The position numbers and the translations under genes are program-made. Shown piece by piece: positions 43,617 to 52,148 of a stretch of 64,000 nucleotides of DNA. Source of the DNA: Paenibacillus illinoisensis NBRC 15959 (GTDB lineage: Bacteria > Bacillota > Bacilli > Paenibacillales > Paenibacillaceae); assembly GCF_004000925.1 (NCBI RefSeq), contig NZ_BIME01000006.1, positions 248,001-312,000 of the forward strand, given 5' to 3'. The notes below the pieces were generated by a model, which was not told where the DNA came from, did not search any database, and was given only the letters and a program-made list of their open reading frames with translations. The number at the start of each line of letters is the position of its first letter. Positions within the stretch are counted from its first letter, which is position 1.

Positions 43617-45438
43617 ACCTTTCCGTCAGCCTCCGCCGCCACTGGACCCCGAAGCCCTAAAAGCAGGGGGAGGTCGTAAGCCGAAGGCACGGGCCAAGAA
43701 TTGGTCCGGTACACTGGGCCGGATCTGGACATATCTGGCCCGCCGCAAAGTGAAGCTGACGATGGTGCTGCTGATGGTATTTGCCAGTTCCGCACTGGCG
43801 TTGCTTGGTCCGTACATGGTCGGTGTGGCCGTGGACAATTATATGGATGGAGAAGCGACAAGCTCCAGCTGGATGACGTTTCTGCTGGGTCTTGCTGCGG
43901 TGTACGTGCTGTTCTCGCTCACATCCTGGCTGCAAAATATATGGATGATCGAGATTGCTCAAGAGACCATTTTCCGGATGCGTTACGATCTGTTCTCCCA
44001 TCTGCATAAGCTGCCGATTCCATTCTTCGGCAAACGTCAGCAGGGTGAGATCATGAGCCGGGTTACGAATGACATCGAGAATGTCAGCGGTACGCTGAAC
44101 AGCTCGGCCATTCAGATTTTCTCCAGTGTGTTGACGCTGCTGGGAACGTTTGGCGTGATGCTCTGGTTAAGTCCATTGCTGACCTTGCTGACATTTATCG
44201 TCGTACCGCTGATGGCGATTGGCATGCGCTGGATTACACGTCGAACCGGACCGCTTTTCAAAGAACGTCAGCGTAATCTGGGTGAACTTAACGGGTATAT
44301 TGAGGAGACCTTGTCCGGACAACGAATCATCAAAGCCTTCTCCCAGGAGGAGCGGGTGGTTCGCGGATTCGAAGAGCGGAATACCCGAATCCGGGTATCC
44401 GGTTTTTGGGCGCAGACCATTTCCGGTTTTATCCCCAAACTGATGAATGGATTGAACAACCTGAGCTTTGCTATTGTGGCAGGGATCGGGGGGATTTTGG
44501 CCATCCAGGGTACGGTTACCGTTGGGGTCATTATCATCTTCGTGGAGTATGCTCGTCAGTTCACTCGTCCGCTCAATGACCTTGCGAACCAGTGGAATAC
44601 GCTGTTGTCCGCGATTGCCGGGGCTGAGCGGGTGTTCGAAGTGTTGGACGAGGATGAGGAAGCAAAGGATGAAGGAGCTGCGGTCTCTTTAGAAAAAGTG
44701 GAGGGGGCTGTACGCTTCGACAAGGTTTCCTTCGGATATGATGAGGGGCGCAATATTCTGCATGAAATCAGCTTCGAAGCAAAGCCGGGTGAGATGATTG
44801 CCCTCGTGGGGCCGACGGGAGCCGGGAAAACAACCTTGATTCAGCTATTGTCCCGCTTCTATGATCCGACAGCGGGAATGTTGACGGTTGATGGACGGGA
44901 CATTACGACCATTCGGCGTGAAAACTTGCGCTCCCACATGGCTTTTGTGCTCCAGGATTCATTTCTGTTCCAAGGGACCATACGGGAAAATATCCGTTTT
45001 GGCCGTCTGGATGCAACAGATGAAGAAGTGGAAGAAGCTTCAAGGCTGGCCAATGCTCACTCATTCATTATGCGCATGAAGGATGGGTATGACAAAGTGC
45101 TTCAGGCTGACGGAAGCGGCATCAGTCAAGGGCAGAAGCAGCTGCTTGCCATTGCCCGGGCAATTCTGGCTGATCCGTCCATACTCGTATTGGATGAGGC
45201 GACCAGCAGCATTGATACCGTTACGGAGATCAAAATCCAGGAGGGATTGCAGCGGCTGATGCAGGGACGTACCAGCTTTGTCATTGCTCACAGGCTCAAC
45301 ACGATCCGTCAGGCCGACCGAATTCTGGTGCTGAAGGATGGGCAGCTGCTGGAACAAGGCTCGCATGACGTGCTGCTGGAGCAGGGCGGCTTCTACAGTG
45401 AACTGTATTACAGCCAGCTGCGCAAGAAAGCGCAATAG
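43597..45438 (+). CDS. ABC exporter half-transporter, catalytic NBD (heterodimer subunit 2)
   Basis: 613 residues from ATG 43597, after GGGGAGGGTACACCGC. N-terminal cytosolic extension with proline-rich start (PFRQPPPPLDPE), six membrane helices, and an ATPase domain with Walker A GPTGAGKTT, Walker B ILVLDEATSS with the catalytic Glu, and H-loop FVIAHRL. Its signature is ISQGQKQ instead of LSGGQ. Together with subunit 1 it gives one intact and one degenerate ATP site, the mark of heterodimeric type IV exporters. Substrate unknown. Confidence 0.9.
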   Translation: MFKAFIEPFRQPPPPLDPEALKAGGGRKPKARAKNWSGTLGRIWTYLARRKVKLTMVLLMVFASSALALLGPYMVGVAVDNYMDGEATSSSWMTFLLGLAAVYVLFSLTSWLQNIWMIEIAQETIFRMRYDLFSHLHKLPIPFFGKRQQGEIMSRVTNDIENVSGTLNSSAIQIFSSVLTLLGTFGVMLWLSPLLTLLTFIVVPLMAIGMRWITRRTGPLFKERQRNLGELNGYIEETLSGQRIIKAFSQEERVVRGFEERNTRIRVSGFWAQTISGFIPKLMNGLNNLSFAIVAGIGGILAIQGTVTVGVIIIFVEYARQFTRPLNDLANQWNTLLSAIAGAERVFEVLDEDEEAKDEGAAVSLEKVEGAVRFDKVSFGYDEGRNILHEISFEAKPGEMIALVGPTGAGKTTLIQLLSRFYDPTAGMLTVDGRDITTIRRENLRSHMAFVLQDSFLFQGTIRENIRFGRLDATDEEVEEASRLANAHSFIMRMKDGYDKVLQADGSGISQGQKQLLAIARAILADPSILVLDEATSSIDTVTEIKIQEGLQRLMQGRTSFVIAHRLNTIRQADRILVLKDGQLLEQGSHDVLLEQGGFYSELYYSQLRKKAQ

Positions 45439-45485
45439 TAGTCTGTAAGTCAGGGGATATTCATATTAGATTTTATTATTACAGC

Positions 45486-45531
45486 AAAAGAGCAGGGATG
45501 AGGGCATGAAGCCCTTGATTCCCTGCTCTTT
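45486..45531. terminator. Terminator after the exporter operon
   Basis: AAAGAGCAGGGA pairs with TCCCTGCTCTTT, with an inner GGGC/GCCC hairpin. The T run is short on the plus strand. Confidence 0.6.
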
Positions 45532-45698
45532 GCCGATTTGTCTAAGGTGTGGAAAAGCGTGGCGCCGAGCCAGGCTAAGGGAGAAGACAGGAAATATAGA
45601 CAGAAGATCGTATTGAATTTTCTGGAAAATATAACCGTGACGATATGTCATCTTAAGGATATACTGGAACGAGATATTTTTCAGGAGGTACTTGTTGG

Positions 45699-46013
45699 AT
45701 GAAGAATGCAAAAGTTGCTTACTCGCTCTTCTTTTTCAATGCGGTCTATCTAATCACTTTGCTTGGATACCCGGTGGTGCTGATGCTTTGTGTGTTTATG
45801 TTTGATGCGCCGACTTCACATGACTATATATCCAACTATATAACGGTCTATATTATGGCCTCATATCCTGTTGCTGTTCTCTTGTCACTCAGCTGTTGGA
45901 TTTTTTATCATGTACGTAAATTTAAATGGGCCCTGGTTATCGGTAATTTATTGTTGTTCTGGGTTGCGGCAATCATATTAGTTGGCATTGCCTCCAGTAT
46001 TGTTTCGTTTTAG
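45699..46013 (+). CDS. Small three-pass membrane protein, paralogue 1
   Basis: A 104-residue protein with three hydrophobic helices (about 8-34, 46-72, 78-102) and no known motif. ATG follows TTTCAGGAGGTACTTGTTGG. It is clearly homologous to the next gene (shared KNxxVAY, NAxxLITL, ASYPVxVL and CWxFY patterns), so the two are a tandem duplication. Function unknown. Confidence 0.7.
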   Translation: MKNAKVAYSLFFFNAVYLITLLGYPVVLMLCVFMFDAPTSHDYISNYITVYIMASYPVAVLLSLSCWIFYHVRKFKWALVIGNLLLFWVAAIILVGIASSIVSF

Positions 46014-46066
46014 GTTATAGCTAGAATCCAATGACATGAGATTGTGTTTCCGGGAGGTCACTAATT

Positions 46067-46375
46067 GTGAAAAATCGTACCGTAGCATACTGGCTTTTAT
46101 CCATCAACGCAATCAATTTGATTACTCTGGTAGCCTATCCTTATATGTTAATTATCAGTTTCTATATGTTTGCCAGCAGCAATACAGATGATTACATACT
46201 GGAGTATATTGCCGCAGGGGTGATGGCAACTTATCCGGTTCCCGTCCTTGCATCATTCACTTGCTGGGCGTTCTATAATAACTATAAGTTCAAAGCTGCA
46301 TTAATGATGGCGAATTTGATACTGGTTTGGGTGGCGGTCCTGCTGCTGGCTGCGCTTGCTTCCACCCTGATATAG
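46067..46375 (+). CDS. Small three-pass membrane protein, paralogue 2
   Basis: A 102-residue protein starting at GTG 46067 after CGGGAGGTCACTAATT. Same helix plan and residue pattern as its neighbour 53 bp upstream. The loop between helices 1 and 2 differs most. A terminator follows directly. Confidence 0.7.
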   Translation: MKNRTVAYWLLSINAINLITLVAYPYMLIISFYMFASSNTDDYILEYIAAGVMATYPVPVLASFTCWAFYNNYKFKAALMMANLILVWVAVLLLAALASTLI

Positions 46376-46391
46376 GTTAAAAGCAAATTGC

Positions 46392-46430
46392 AAAGGCAGA
46401 ACCTTCATACGCGAAGGTTCTGCCTTTTTT
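46392..46430. terminator. Bidirectional terminator
   Basis: AAAGGCAGAACCTTC/GAAGGTTCTGCCTTT perfect 15-bp stem with an ATACGC loop, followed by TTT. The minus-strand nucleotidase gene ends 2 bases away. Confidence 0.88.
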
Positions 46431-46432
46431 GA

Positions 46433-48037
46433 CTATCCGCCGATTACACGCCAATTATTCACCTGCTCCACCTCCAAAGGTTGATGCCTGCGAATATAAT
46501 CCTCCACAAGTGCTGCCATATCGGTGGCGCCTTCATGCAGTACCTTTTTGCCAGGATACATGGCGTAATCTCCGCCACCTGCCGCACGGTAACTGTTCAT
46601 CACCACAGAATACGTATCCTCCATTTCAAGTGGTTTACCTTCACGTTCCAGCCGGACTACACGATTCCCCACAGGCTTTGATATATCCAGCTCATATTCG
46701 ATGCCTGCCCACATATCGTAGTTGTAATGCTGTGGTTTCGGGGTCATATAGGCTGGATTGACCACTACTTCACCGGAAGCGTTCAATTCAAAATAGCGTG
46801 CTGTTTGCTCCAGCGCATCCCGAATGTCCTGACCGCTTAGCTCCAATACAGTCAATGTGTTGGGGTATATAAAATTGGATAACACATCCCTCACCGTAAT
46901 GCGGCGTCCGAAGCCGCGGGCTTCTTCACTGAGCAGTGCCGTATTGGAAATTTCGGCCCCGGTTGCTTCCATCTGTACCTGATGTACGAAGGCAATAAAG
47001 GGATGGGACGAGAGCCGCAGAGCAGTGACATCGTTGATGGACAAGTCCCCGGCTACGTCGCCAATCGGCTGATCGAGCCATGCCTGAGCTGCAGCTTCCA
47101 AGTCTTCCGTAAGATCCATGACAACAGCATCCGGCTGTACATGGCTGTTCTCATCCAGAAGTAGCAAACGAGCTTCTTTCCCCGTAATCTTCCACGTTCC
47201 GTCTGAATGCTGTGCTAACTGAACCGATACATGTCCTGCACCGCTGCCGCCGAAACCCGGCTGAATGACGGTCACGCCATGAATATCGGCGGTAAGCTGG
47301 CGATGCTGATGCCCCGTGAGGAGTACATCAATGCCTTCAATGTCACGGCAGATGGCATAGCCTTGGTTTTCTCCGGTTAACCGTTCGGCAGGCTCACCGC
47401 TCTCCAGATCACACTCAAATCCGCCATGATAACTGACCACCATCACGTTTGGCCGCTCGTGCTCGCGAATGTAACCAACCCATTTTCGAATGGTCTCCAA
47501 TGCGTCAAGGAACTGTAAACCTTCGATATTCTTTGGATGCTCCCAATTGGGGATATAGTGAGTGGTTGCACCAAGCAGAGCTACTTTAACACCAGAAGCT
47601 AAGGTCTTGATGAGGTAAGGAGGGCCATACGCCGGTACATCCGGCTGTTCGCTGCTTACAATATTGGCGGACAGCCATGGGAATTGGGAGGCTTCAACGG
47701 CTCCGCGCAGCAACTCCTGACCATAGTTAAATTCATGATTGCCCATCACGGCAGCATCATAGCCCAGTTCGTTCAGAACCGTGATAAAGGGATGAACATG
47801 GCTATCCGCATCGAAGGAAGCTGCATAGGATGCCAAGGGAGAGCCCTGCAGCAAATCCCCGTTATCCACCAGCATGAGTTCGGGTGATCGTTCGCGCTCC
47901 TTGCGGATCAGCGAAGCGAGTAGGGCAAGACCTGCGGGACGGTACGCATTGGTATTGTAATGAATGGGACGGATGGCCCCGTGAAGATCACTAGTGAACA
48001 GGATGTCGAAATTAGACGTGCGGGTTACGGATGTCAT
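46433..48037 (-). CDS. Metallophosphoesterase / 5'-nucleotidase family protein
   Basis: 534 residues from ATG 48037 behind AGAGGAGATTGTAAA; the open frame upstream to 48142 has no ribosome site. The N-terminal metallophosphoesterase domain shows TSDLHG, DNGDLLQGS, GNHEFNYG, VSYHGGFE and TGHQHR, a complete two-metal site. The C-terminal half is the 5'-nucleotidase substrate domain (with AAGGGDYAMYP). No signal peptide, unlike UshA or YfkN, so it is cytoplasmic or exported by another way. It probably hydrolyses nucleotides or 2',3'-cyclic nucleotides. It is divergent from the phn importer, suggesting a common phosphorus theme. Confidence 0.87.
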   Translation of the reverse strand: MTSVTRTSNFDILFTSDLHGAIRPIHYNTNAYRPAGLALLASLIRKERERSPELMLVDNGDLLQGSPLASYAASFDADSHVHPFITVLNELGYDAAVMGNHEFNYGQELLRGAVEASQFPWLSANIVSSEQPDVPAYGPPYLIKTLASGVKVALLGATTHYIPNWEHPKNIEGLQFLDALETIRKWVGYIREHERPNVMVVSYHGGFECDLESGEPAERLTGENQGYAICRDIEGIDVLLTGHQHRQLTADIHGVTVIQPGFGGSGAGHVSVQLAQHSDGTWKITGKEARLLLLDENSHVQPDAVVMDLTEDLEAAAQAWLDQPIGDVAGDLSINDVTALRLSSHPFIAFVHQVQMEATGAEISNTALLSEEARGFGRRITVRDVLSNFIYPNTLTVLELSGQDIRDALEQTARYFELNASGEVVVNPAYMTPKPQHYNYDMWAGIEYELDISKPVGNRVVRLEREGKPLEMEDTYSVVMNSYRAAGGGDYAMYPGKKVLHEGATDMAALVEDYIRRHQPLEVEQVNNWRVIGG

Positions 48038-48289
48038 TTTACAATCTCCTCTAATATATAAATATGAATATATGGAATCACAGGCTGTTTTGCCAATGAT
48101 TAACGAGTGAAGATCAGCCTCTGTACCTATATCTTCAACCATAATGAGCCTATTCTAACAGATGAAACTTCGTCTGACAGCCTGACAAGAAACTTTACAA
48201 AACTCCAAATTTCGTTTCACATCGCGCAAATATTTGCCAATTATAGTAGACAAGTATTGAAAATTAGAAACTCTTTGGAGGGTGTTCGC

Positions 48290-49276
48290 TTGAAGAAGTC
48301 TGCTTTATTTTTACCATTGTTGATTTTGGTTCTGTTTCTAAGTGCTTGTGGGTCTAGCAGTACAACGGGTTCGGCTAACGAGACGAATTCGAGTTCCAAT
48401 GCTTCCGGTGCATCTACCGAAACGGCAGAAACAGACAAAGAAGCCGAAGGGTATGTACCAACCGAGTTGACTGTACAGTTCGTTCCATCCCAGAATGCAG
48501 ACACGCTTGAAGCCAAAGCAAAACCGCTTGAGAAATTGCTGGGCGACAAACTGGGCATTCCGGTAAAAGTCAGCGTATCCACTGACTACAACACAATCAT
48601 CGAAGCGATGGCTTCCAATAAAGTAGACGTGGGCTTCCTGCCACCAACGGCTTATGTACTGGCAAAAGAAAAAGGTGCAGCACAGGTTATTCTGCAGGCA
48701 CAACGTTTTGGCGTAAATGATGAGACAGGTGCTCCAACGGAAGAACTGGCTGATTCCTATAAATCCATGTTTATCGTGAAAAAAGATTCGCCGATTCAAT
48801 CCATTGAAGAACTGAAAGGCAAAAAGATCGCTTACCAAAACGTAACTTCTTCCGCAGGTTATGTATGGCCTGCAGGTTTGCTGCTCGATAGAGGCATTGA
48901 CCCATTGAAAGATGTAACTCCTGTAACGGTAAAAGGTCATGACCAAGGTGTTATTGCTGTACTGAACGGTGACGTTGATGCAGCAGCTATTTTCCAAGAT
49001 GCACGTAACACGGTTTCCAAAGACTACCCAACGGTATTCGAAGATACACGTGTACTGGCGTTCACAGAGCCGATTCCTAACGATACGATCGCTGTACGTA
49101 CAGACATGAATGCGGACTGGACAACAAAGATCAAACAGGCGTTCATTGACATCGGTACAGATCCGGAAGGTCATGAAATCATCAAGGAAATCTATACGCA
49201 TGAAGGTTATGTAGAGTCCGATGACAGCAAGTTTGAAATCGTTCGTCAATACGGCGAAAAAGTAAAAACCGAGTAA
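48290..49276 (+). CDS. phnD: Phosphonate/phosphate-ester ABC transporter binding lipoprotein
   Basis: 328 residues from TTG 48290, 7 bases after GGAGGG; the longer frame to 48107 has no ribosome site. Lipoprotein signal ending FLSAC (C20), then Ser/Asn/Thr linker and PhnD-type domain: LTVQFVPSQNADTLEAKAKPLE, 'VDVGFLPPTAYVLAKEKG', and 'QNVTSSAGYVWPAGLLLDRG'. It binds phosphonates, or phosphite/hypophosphite in related PtxB/HtxB proteins. No C-P lyase genes are within the window. A large hairpin separates it from phnC, so it may be made in excess of the rest. Confidence 0.9.
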   Translation: MKKSALFLPLLILVLFLSACGSSSTTGSANETNSSSNASGASTETAETDKEAEGYVPTELTVQFVPSQNADTLEAKAKPLEKLLGDKLGIPVKVSVSTDYNTIIEAMASNKVDVGFLPPTAYVLAKEKGAAQVILQAQRFGVNDETGAPTEELADSYKSMFIVKKDSPIQSIEELKGKKIAYQNVTSSAGYVWPAGLLLDRGIDPLKDVTPVTVKGHDQGVIAVLNGDVDAAAIFQDARNTVSKDYPTVFEDTRVLAFTEPIPNDTIAVRTDMNADWTTKIKQAFIDIGTDPEGHEIIKEIYTHEGYVESDDSKFEIVRQYGEKVKTE

Positions 49277-49356
49277 TCTTGGTTACAAGTAGACATTTGA
49301 GATATGTAGATAGTGTCATTCGTTTCTAATGGATGTTACAGATGTATTCGCAGTGC

Positions 49357-49399
49357 GGACAGGCCAGTTCAGCGTGATATACGCTGCGCTGGCTTGTCC
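49357..49399 (+). other. Stem-loop between binding-protein and ATPase genes
   Basis: GGACAGGCCAG (49357-49367) pairs with CTGGCTTGTCC (49389-49399) with one G-T pair, and inner AGCG/CGCT. No T run follows. Such structures often protect the 3' end of the binding-protein message after partial termination or processing. Confidence 0.55.
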
Positions 49400-49452
49400 C
49401 GTTACTGCCTGCAACGAAATAGAACTCTATTAATGAAAGAAGGATTAATGTC

Positions 49453-50250
49453 ATGATTGAGCTTCGCAACGTAACCAAAACGTACGCCAATGGCACCAAA
49501 GGCCTGAATAATATCAATCTTACCTTTAAGCAGGGTGAATTCATTGCGGTTGTAGGCTTGTCCGGTGCGGGTAAATCCACGCTGCTTCGTTCCATCAATC
49601 GTCTCCATGATATCAGTGAAGGAGAGATTTTGATTAACGGCAGTTCTATCACGAAGGCACAGGGCAAGAGATTGCGCATGATTCGCCGGGATATCGGGAT
49701 GATCTTCCAGAGCTTTAACCTGGTTAAACGCTCGAGTGTCCTTCGTAACGTTCTGGCGGGACGCGTAGGTTATCATTCCACGATGCGTACCATCCTGGGC
49801 CGTTTTCCAAAAGAAGATACGGAACTTGCATTCGAAGCGCTCGAACGCGTGAACATTGCAGAGAAGGCTTATTCCCGTGCAGATCAGCTGTCTGGCGGAC
49901 AGCAGCAGCGGGTGGCCATCGCCCGCGTGCTCGCACAGGAAGCGAAAATCATTTTGGCAGATGAACCAGTTGCCTCACTAGACCCGCTCACCACCAAACA
50001 AGTGATGGATGACTTGAAACGCATTAATCAGGATCTCGGCATTACGACCATCGTTAACCTTCACTTTATTGATCTGGCAAGGGAGTATGCGACACGTATT
50101 GTCGGTTTGCGTGCAGGTGAAGTGGTCTTTGACGGTCCTGTGGAAGAGGCGACAGATGAGCGCTTTGCGGAGATCTATGGCAGACCGATTCTCGCAGACG
50201 AATTGTTGGACAAACAGGCTGTAACCGAGCAGGGAGAAGTACTGGTATGA
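49453..50250 (+). CDS. phnC: Phosphonate ABC transporter ATP-binding protein
   Basis: A 265-residue ATPase: Walker [11 protein letters not shown]-loop in [10 protein letters not shown], signature [12 protein letters not shown], Walker [12 protein letters not shown]-loop in IVNLHFI. The order and partners identify PhnC. It overlaps the next gene by 4 bp. ATG follows GAAAGAAGGATTAATGTC. Confidence 0.93.
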   Translation: MIELRNVTKTYANGTKGLNNINLTFKQGEFIAVVGLSGAGKSTLLRSINRLHDISEGEILINGSSITKAQGKRLRMIRRDIGMIFQSFNLVKRSSVLRNVLAGRVGYHSTMRTILGRFPKEDTELAFEALERVNIAEKAYSRADQLSGGQQQRVAIARVLAQEAKIILADEPVASLDPLTTKQVMDDLKRINQDLGITTIVNLHFIDLAREYATRIVGLRAGEVVFDGPVEEATDERFAEIYGRPILADELLDKQAVTEQGEVLV

Positions 50251-51101
50251 AGGGGCAGTCTGGCGCTTCACTTCATACACCACTAACGGGAGCGGGGAAG
50301 GAGCCCGGTTCTGGGCCTGGACAGGTCGTCAATCGTCCCAAACCACCCGGCCGCACCAAACATCTGCTTACGCTAGTTATCATCTTGCTGCTGCTGTGGG
50401 CCAGTGCCAAACAGACTGATGCGAGCTTCAGCGAACTGTTTGGAGGATTCCCCGAAATGTGGAAATTGATAAAGGAAATGTTTCCACCTCGGTGGACTTA
50501 CTTTGACAACATTGTTCAGGGCATGCTGGAGACCATTCGTATGGCTCTGATTGGCACCACCATCGGCGCGATTATTGCCATTCCGGTTTCCATAATTTGT
50601 GCAGGCAACCTGATGCCAAGCCGCTGGATCTACTATCCGGCCCGGTTTGTACTGAACCTGATTCGTACCGTGCCCGATCTGCTACTCGCTGCACTGTTTG
50701 TTGCTGTGTTCGGTCTCGGCCCGATCCCCGGTATACTGGCACTTGCCGTATTCTCCGTCGGACTGATTGCCAAGCTGACCTATGAAACGCTGGAAACGAT
50801 TGATCAGGGACCGCTGGAAGCGATGACGGCTGTAGGGATGAACAGGATTCAGCTGATCGTCTATGGTGTGGTACCACAACTGGCTGCCCAATTTACGTCC
50901 TATGTTCTGTATGCCTTTGAGATCAATGTGCGTGCGGCAGCCATTCTCGGATTGGTAGGTGCAGGCGGTATTGGACTGTACTATGAAGCAACACTTGGAT
51001 TCCTGGAATATGACAAAACGAGCGTGATCATTCTCTTTACTCTTGTTATTGTTCTGATCATTGATTATGTAAGTACTAAGCTGCGGGAGAAATTGTTATG
51101 A
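50247..51101 (+). CDS. phnE: Phosphonate ABC transporter permease 1
   Basis: A 284-residue permease with six helices; N-terminal 50 residues are Gly/Pro-rich. PhnE-family loop [25 protein letters not shown] (about 189-213) and [18 protein letters not shown]. Overlaps phnC and the second permease by 4 bp on each side, so translation is coupled. Confidence 0.92.
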   Translation: MKGQSGASLHTPLTGAGKEPGSGPGQVVNRPKPPGRTKHLLTLVIILLLLWASAKQTDASFSELFGGFPEMWKLIKEMFPPRWTYFDNIVQGMLETIRMALIGTTIGAIIAIPVSIICAGNLMPSRWIYYPARFVLNLIRTVPDLLLAALFVAVFGLGPIPGILALAVFSVGLIAKLTYETLETIDQGPLEAMTAVGMNRIQLIVYGVVPQLAAQFTSYVLYAFEINVRAAAILGLVGAGGIGLYYEATLGFLEYDKTSVIILFTLVIVLIIDYVSTKLREKLL

Positions 51102-51904
51102 TGAAAAATGAAACGAGCGTCATCCGGCGCAAACCTCGGAAGAATCCGCTTCGCTGGGTCATTGTGTTGCTGCTCATCCTGGTGTATGCCTGGGCACTGG
51201 CAGGTGTACCGTTTACTGGCTTCAAGGAAACAGCTGGACAGATTATGAAGGCGATTATTGCCGGGATTTTCTCGCCTGACTGGGACTTTGTCTATTTGCC
51301 GGAAGGGGAAGATTTGCTGCGAGGATTGCTGGACACGCTGGCGATCTCGATCTTGGGAACCGTTATTTCAGCTGTACTGTGTATTCCGTTTGCTTTCTGG
51401 TCTGCCAGAAACATGAGCCGCTTCCGCGGCATATCGGGTGCAGGGAAAATGGTGCTGAGCTTCATCCGTACCTTTCCTGAGATTATTATGGCTTTGCTTT
51501 TTATCAAGGCTGTAGGGCCGGGTTCCTTTGCGGGTGTACTTGCACTTGGACTGCATTCCATCGGGATGCTGGGTAAACTGTTCGCGGATGAAGTGGAAAA
51601 TATCGATTATGGTCCTTCAGAAGCGCTGCTCGCTTCCGGAGCGACTCGTATGCAGCAGCTGTGGTTTGCCGTGCTGCCGCAGGTGCTGCCTGGATTCCTC
51701 AACTACACGTTGTATCGCTTCGAGATTAACGTACGTTCTGCAACCATTCTGGGTGTTATTGGGGCAGGGGGAATTGGTACACCACTGATCTTCGCACTCA
51801 GCACGCGGAACTGGCCGCGAGTAGGGATTATCCTGCTGGGGATCATCGTAATGATCACGATCATTGATTTGATTTCGGGGTATATCCGGAAGAAGCTGGT
51901 GTAA
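51098..51904 (+). CDS. phnE: Phosphonate ABC transporter permease 2
   Basis: A 268-residue paralogue of the upstream permease with the same loop (PSEALLASGATRMQQLWFAVLPQVL) and INVRSATILGVIGAGGIG. Two PhnE proteins make a heterodimeric channel, as in Bacillus and Paenibacillus phn operons. It ends the operon, before a terminator. Confidence 0.92.
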   Translation: MMKNETSVIRRKPRKNPLRWVIVLLLILVYAWALAGVPFTGFKETAGQIMKAIIAGIFSPDWDFVYLPEGEDLLRGLLDTLAISILGTVISAVLCIPFAFWSARNMSRFRGISGAGKMVLSFIRTFPEIIMALLFIKAVGPGSFAGVLALGLHSIGMLGKLFADEVENIDYGPSEALLASGATRMQQLWFAVLPQVLPGFLNYTLYRFEINVRSATILGVIGAGGIGTPLIFALSTRNWPRVGIILLGIIVMITIIDLISGYIRKKLV

Positions 51905-51930
51905 GTTATAGGCATTCTTGGATTAACGAT

Positions 51931-51976
51931 AGGCTATCACGTGCTGAAATATTAAGGCGCTGATAGCCTTATTTTA
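51931..51976 (+). terminator. Terminator of the phn operon
   Basis: AGGCTATCA/TGATAGCCT 9-bp stem, followed by TATTTTAT. Confidence 0.65.
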
Positions 51977-52089
51977 TGTATTTTAACTGAATCCTTGATT
52001 CTCAGATGATCTATAAAGGTTTTTACCATCTCAATTGATTACAGATTAGCTCATTAAAATTCAGCACAACATTTATAAATAAAATAAAA

Positions 52090-52141
52090 AACCGAAACCA
52101 TGTTGCCCGGCATTGAGGCAACGGTTGGTTTCGGTTTTTTT
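52090..52141. terminator. Bidirectional terminator before the large secreted-protein gene
   Basis: AACCGAAACC/GGTTTCGGTT stem with inner TTGCC/GGCAA, with A tract on one side and seven T on the other. The minus-strand gene ends at 52149. Confidence 0.8.
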
Positions 52142-52148
52142 ATATCTC

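Noticed and set aside
48338..49249. 303-residue minus-strand frame opposite phnD
   Set aside because: Cys/Phe/Arg-rich antisense shadow of a well-identified binding protein, without ribosome site or motif.
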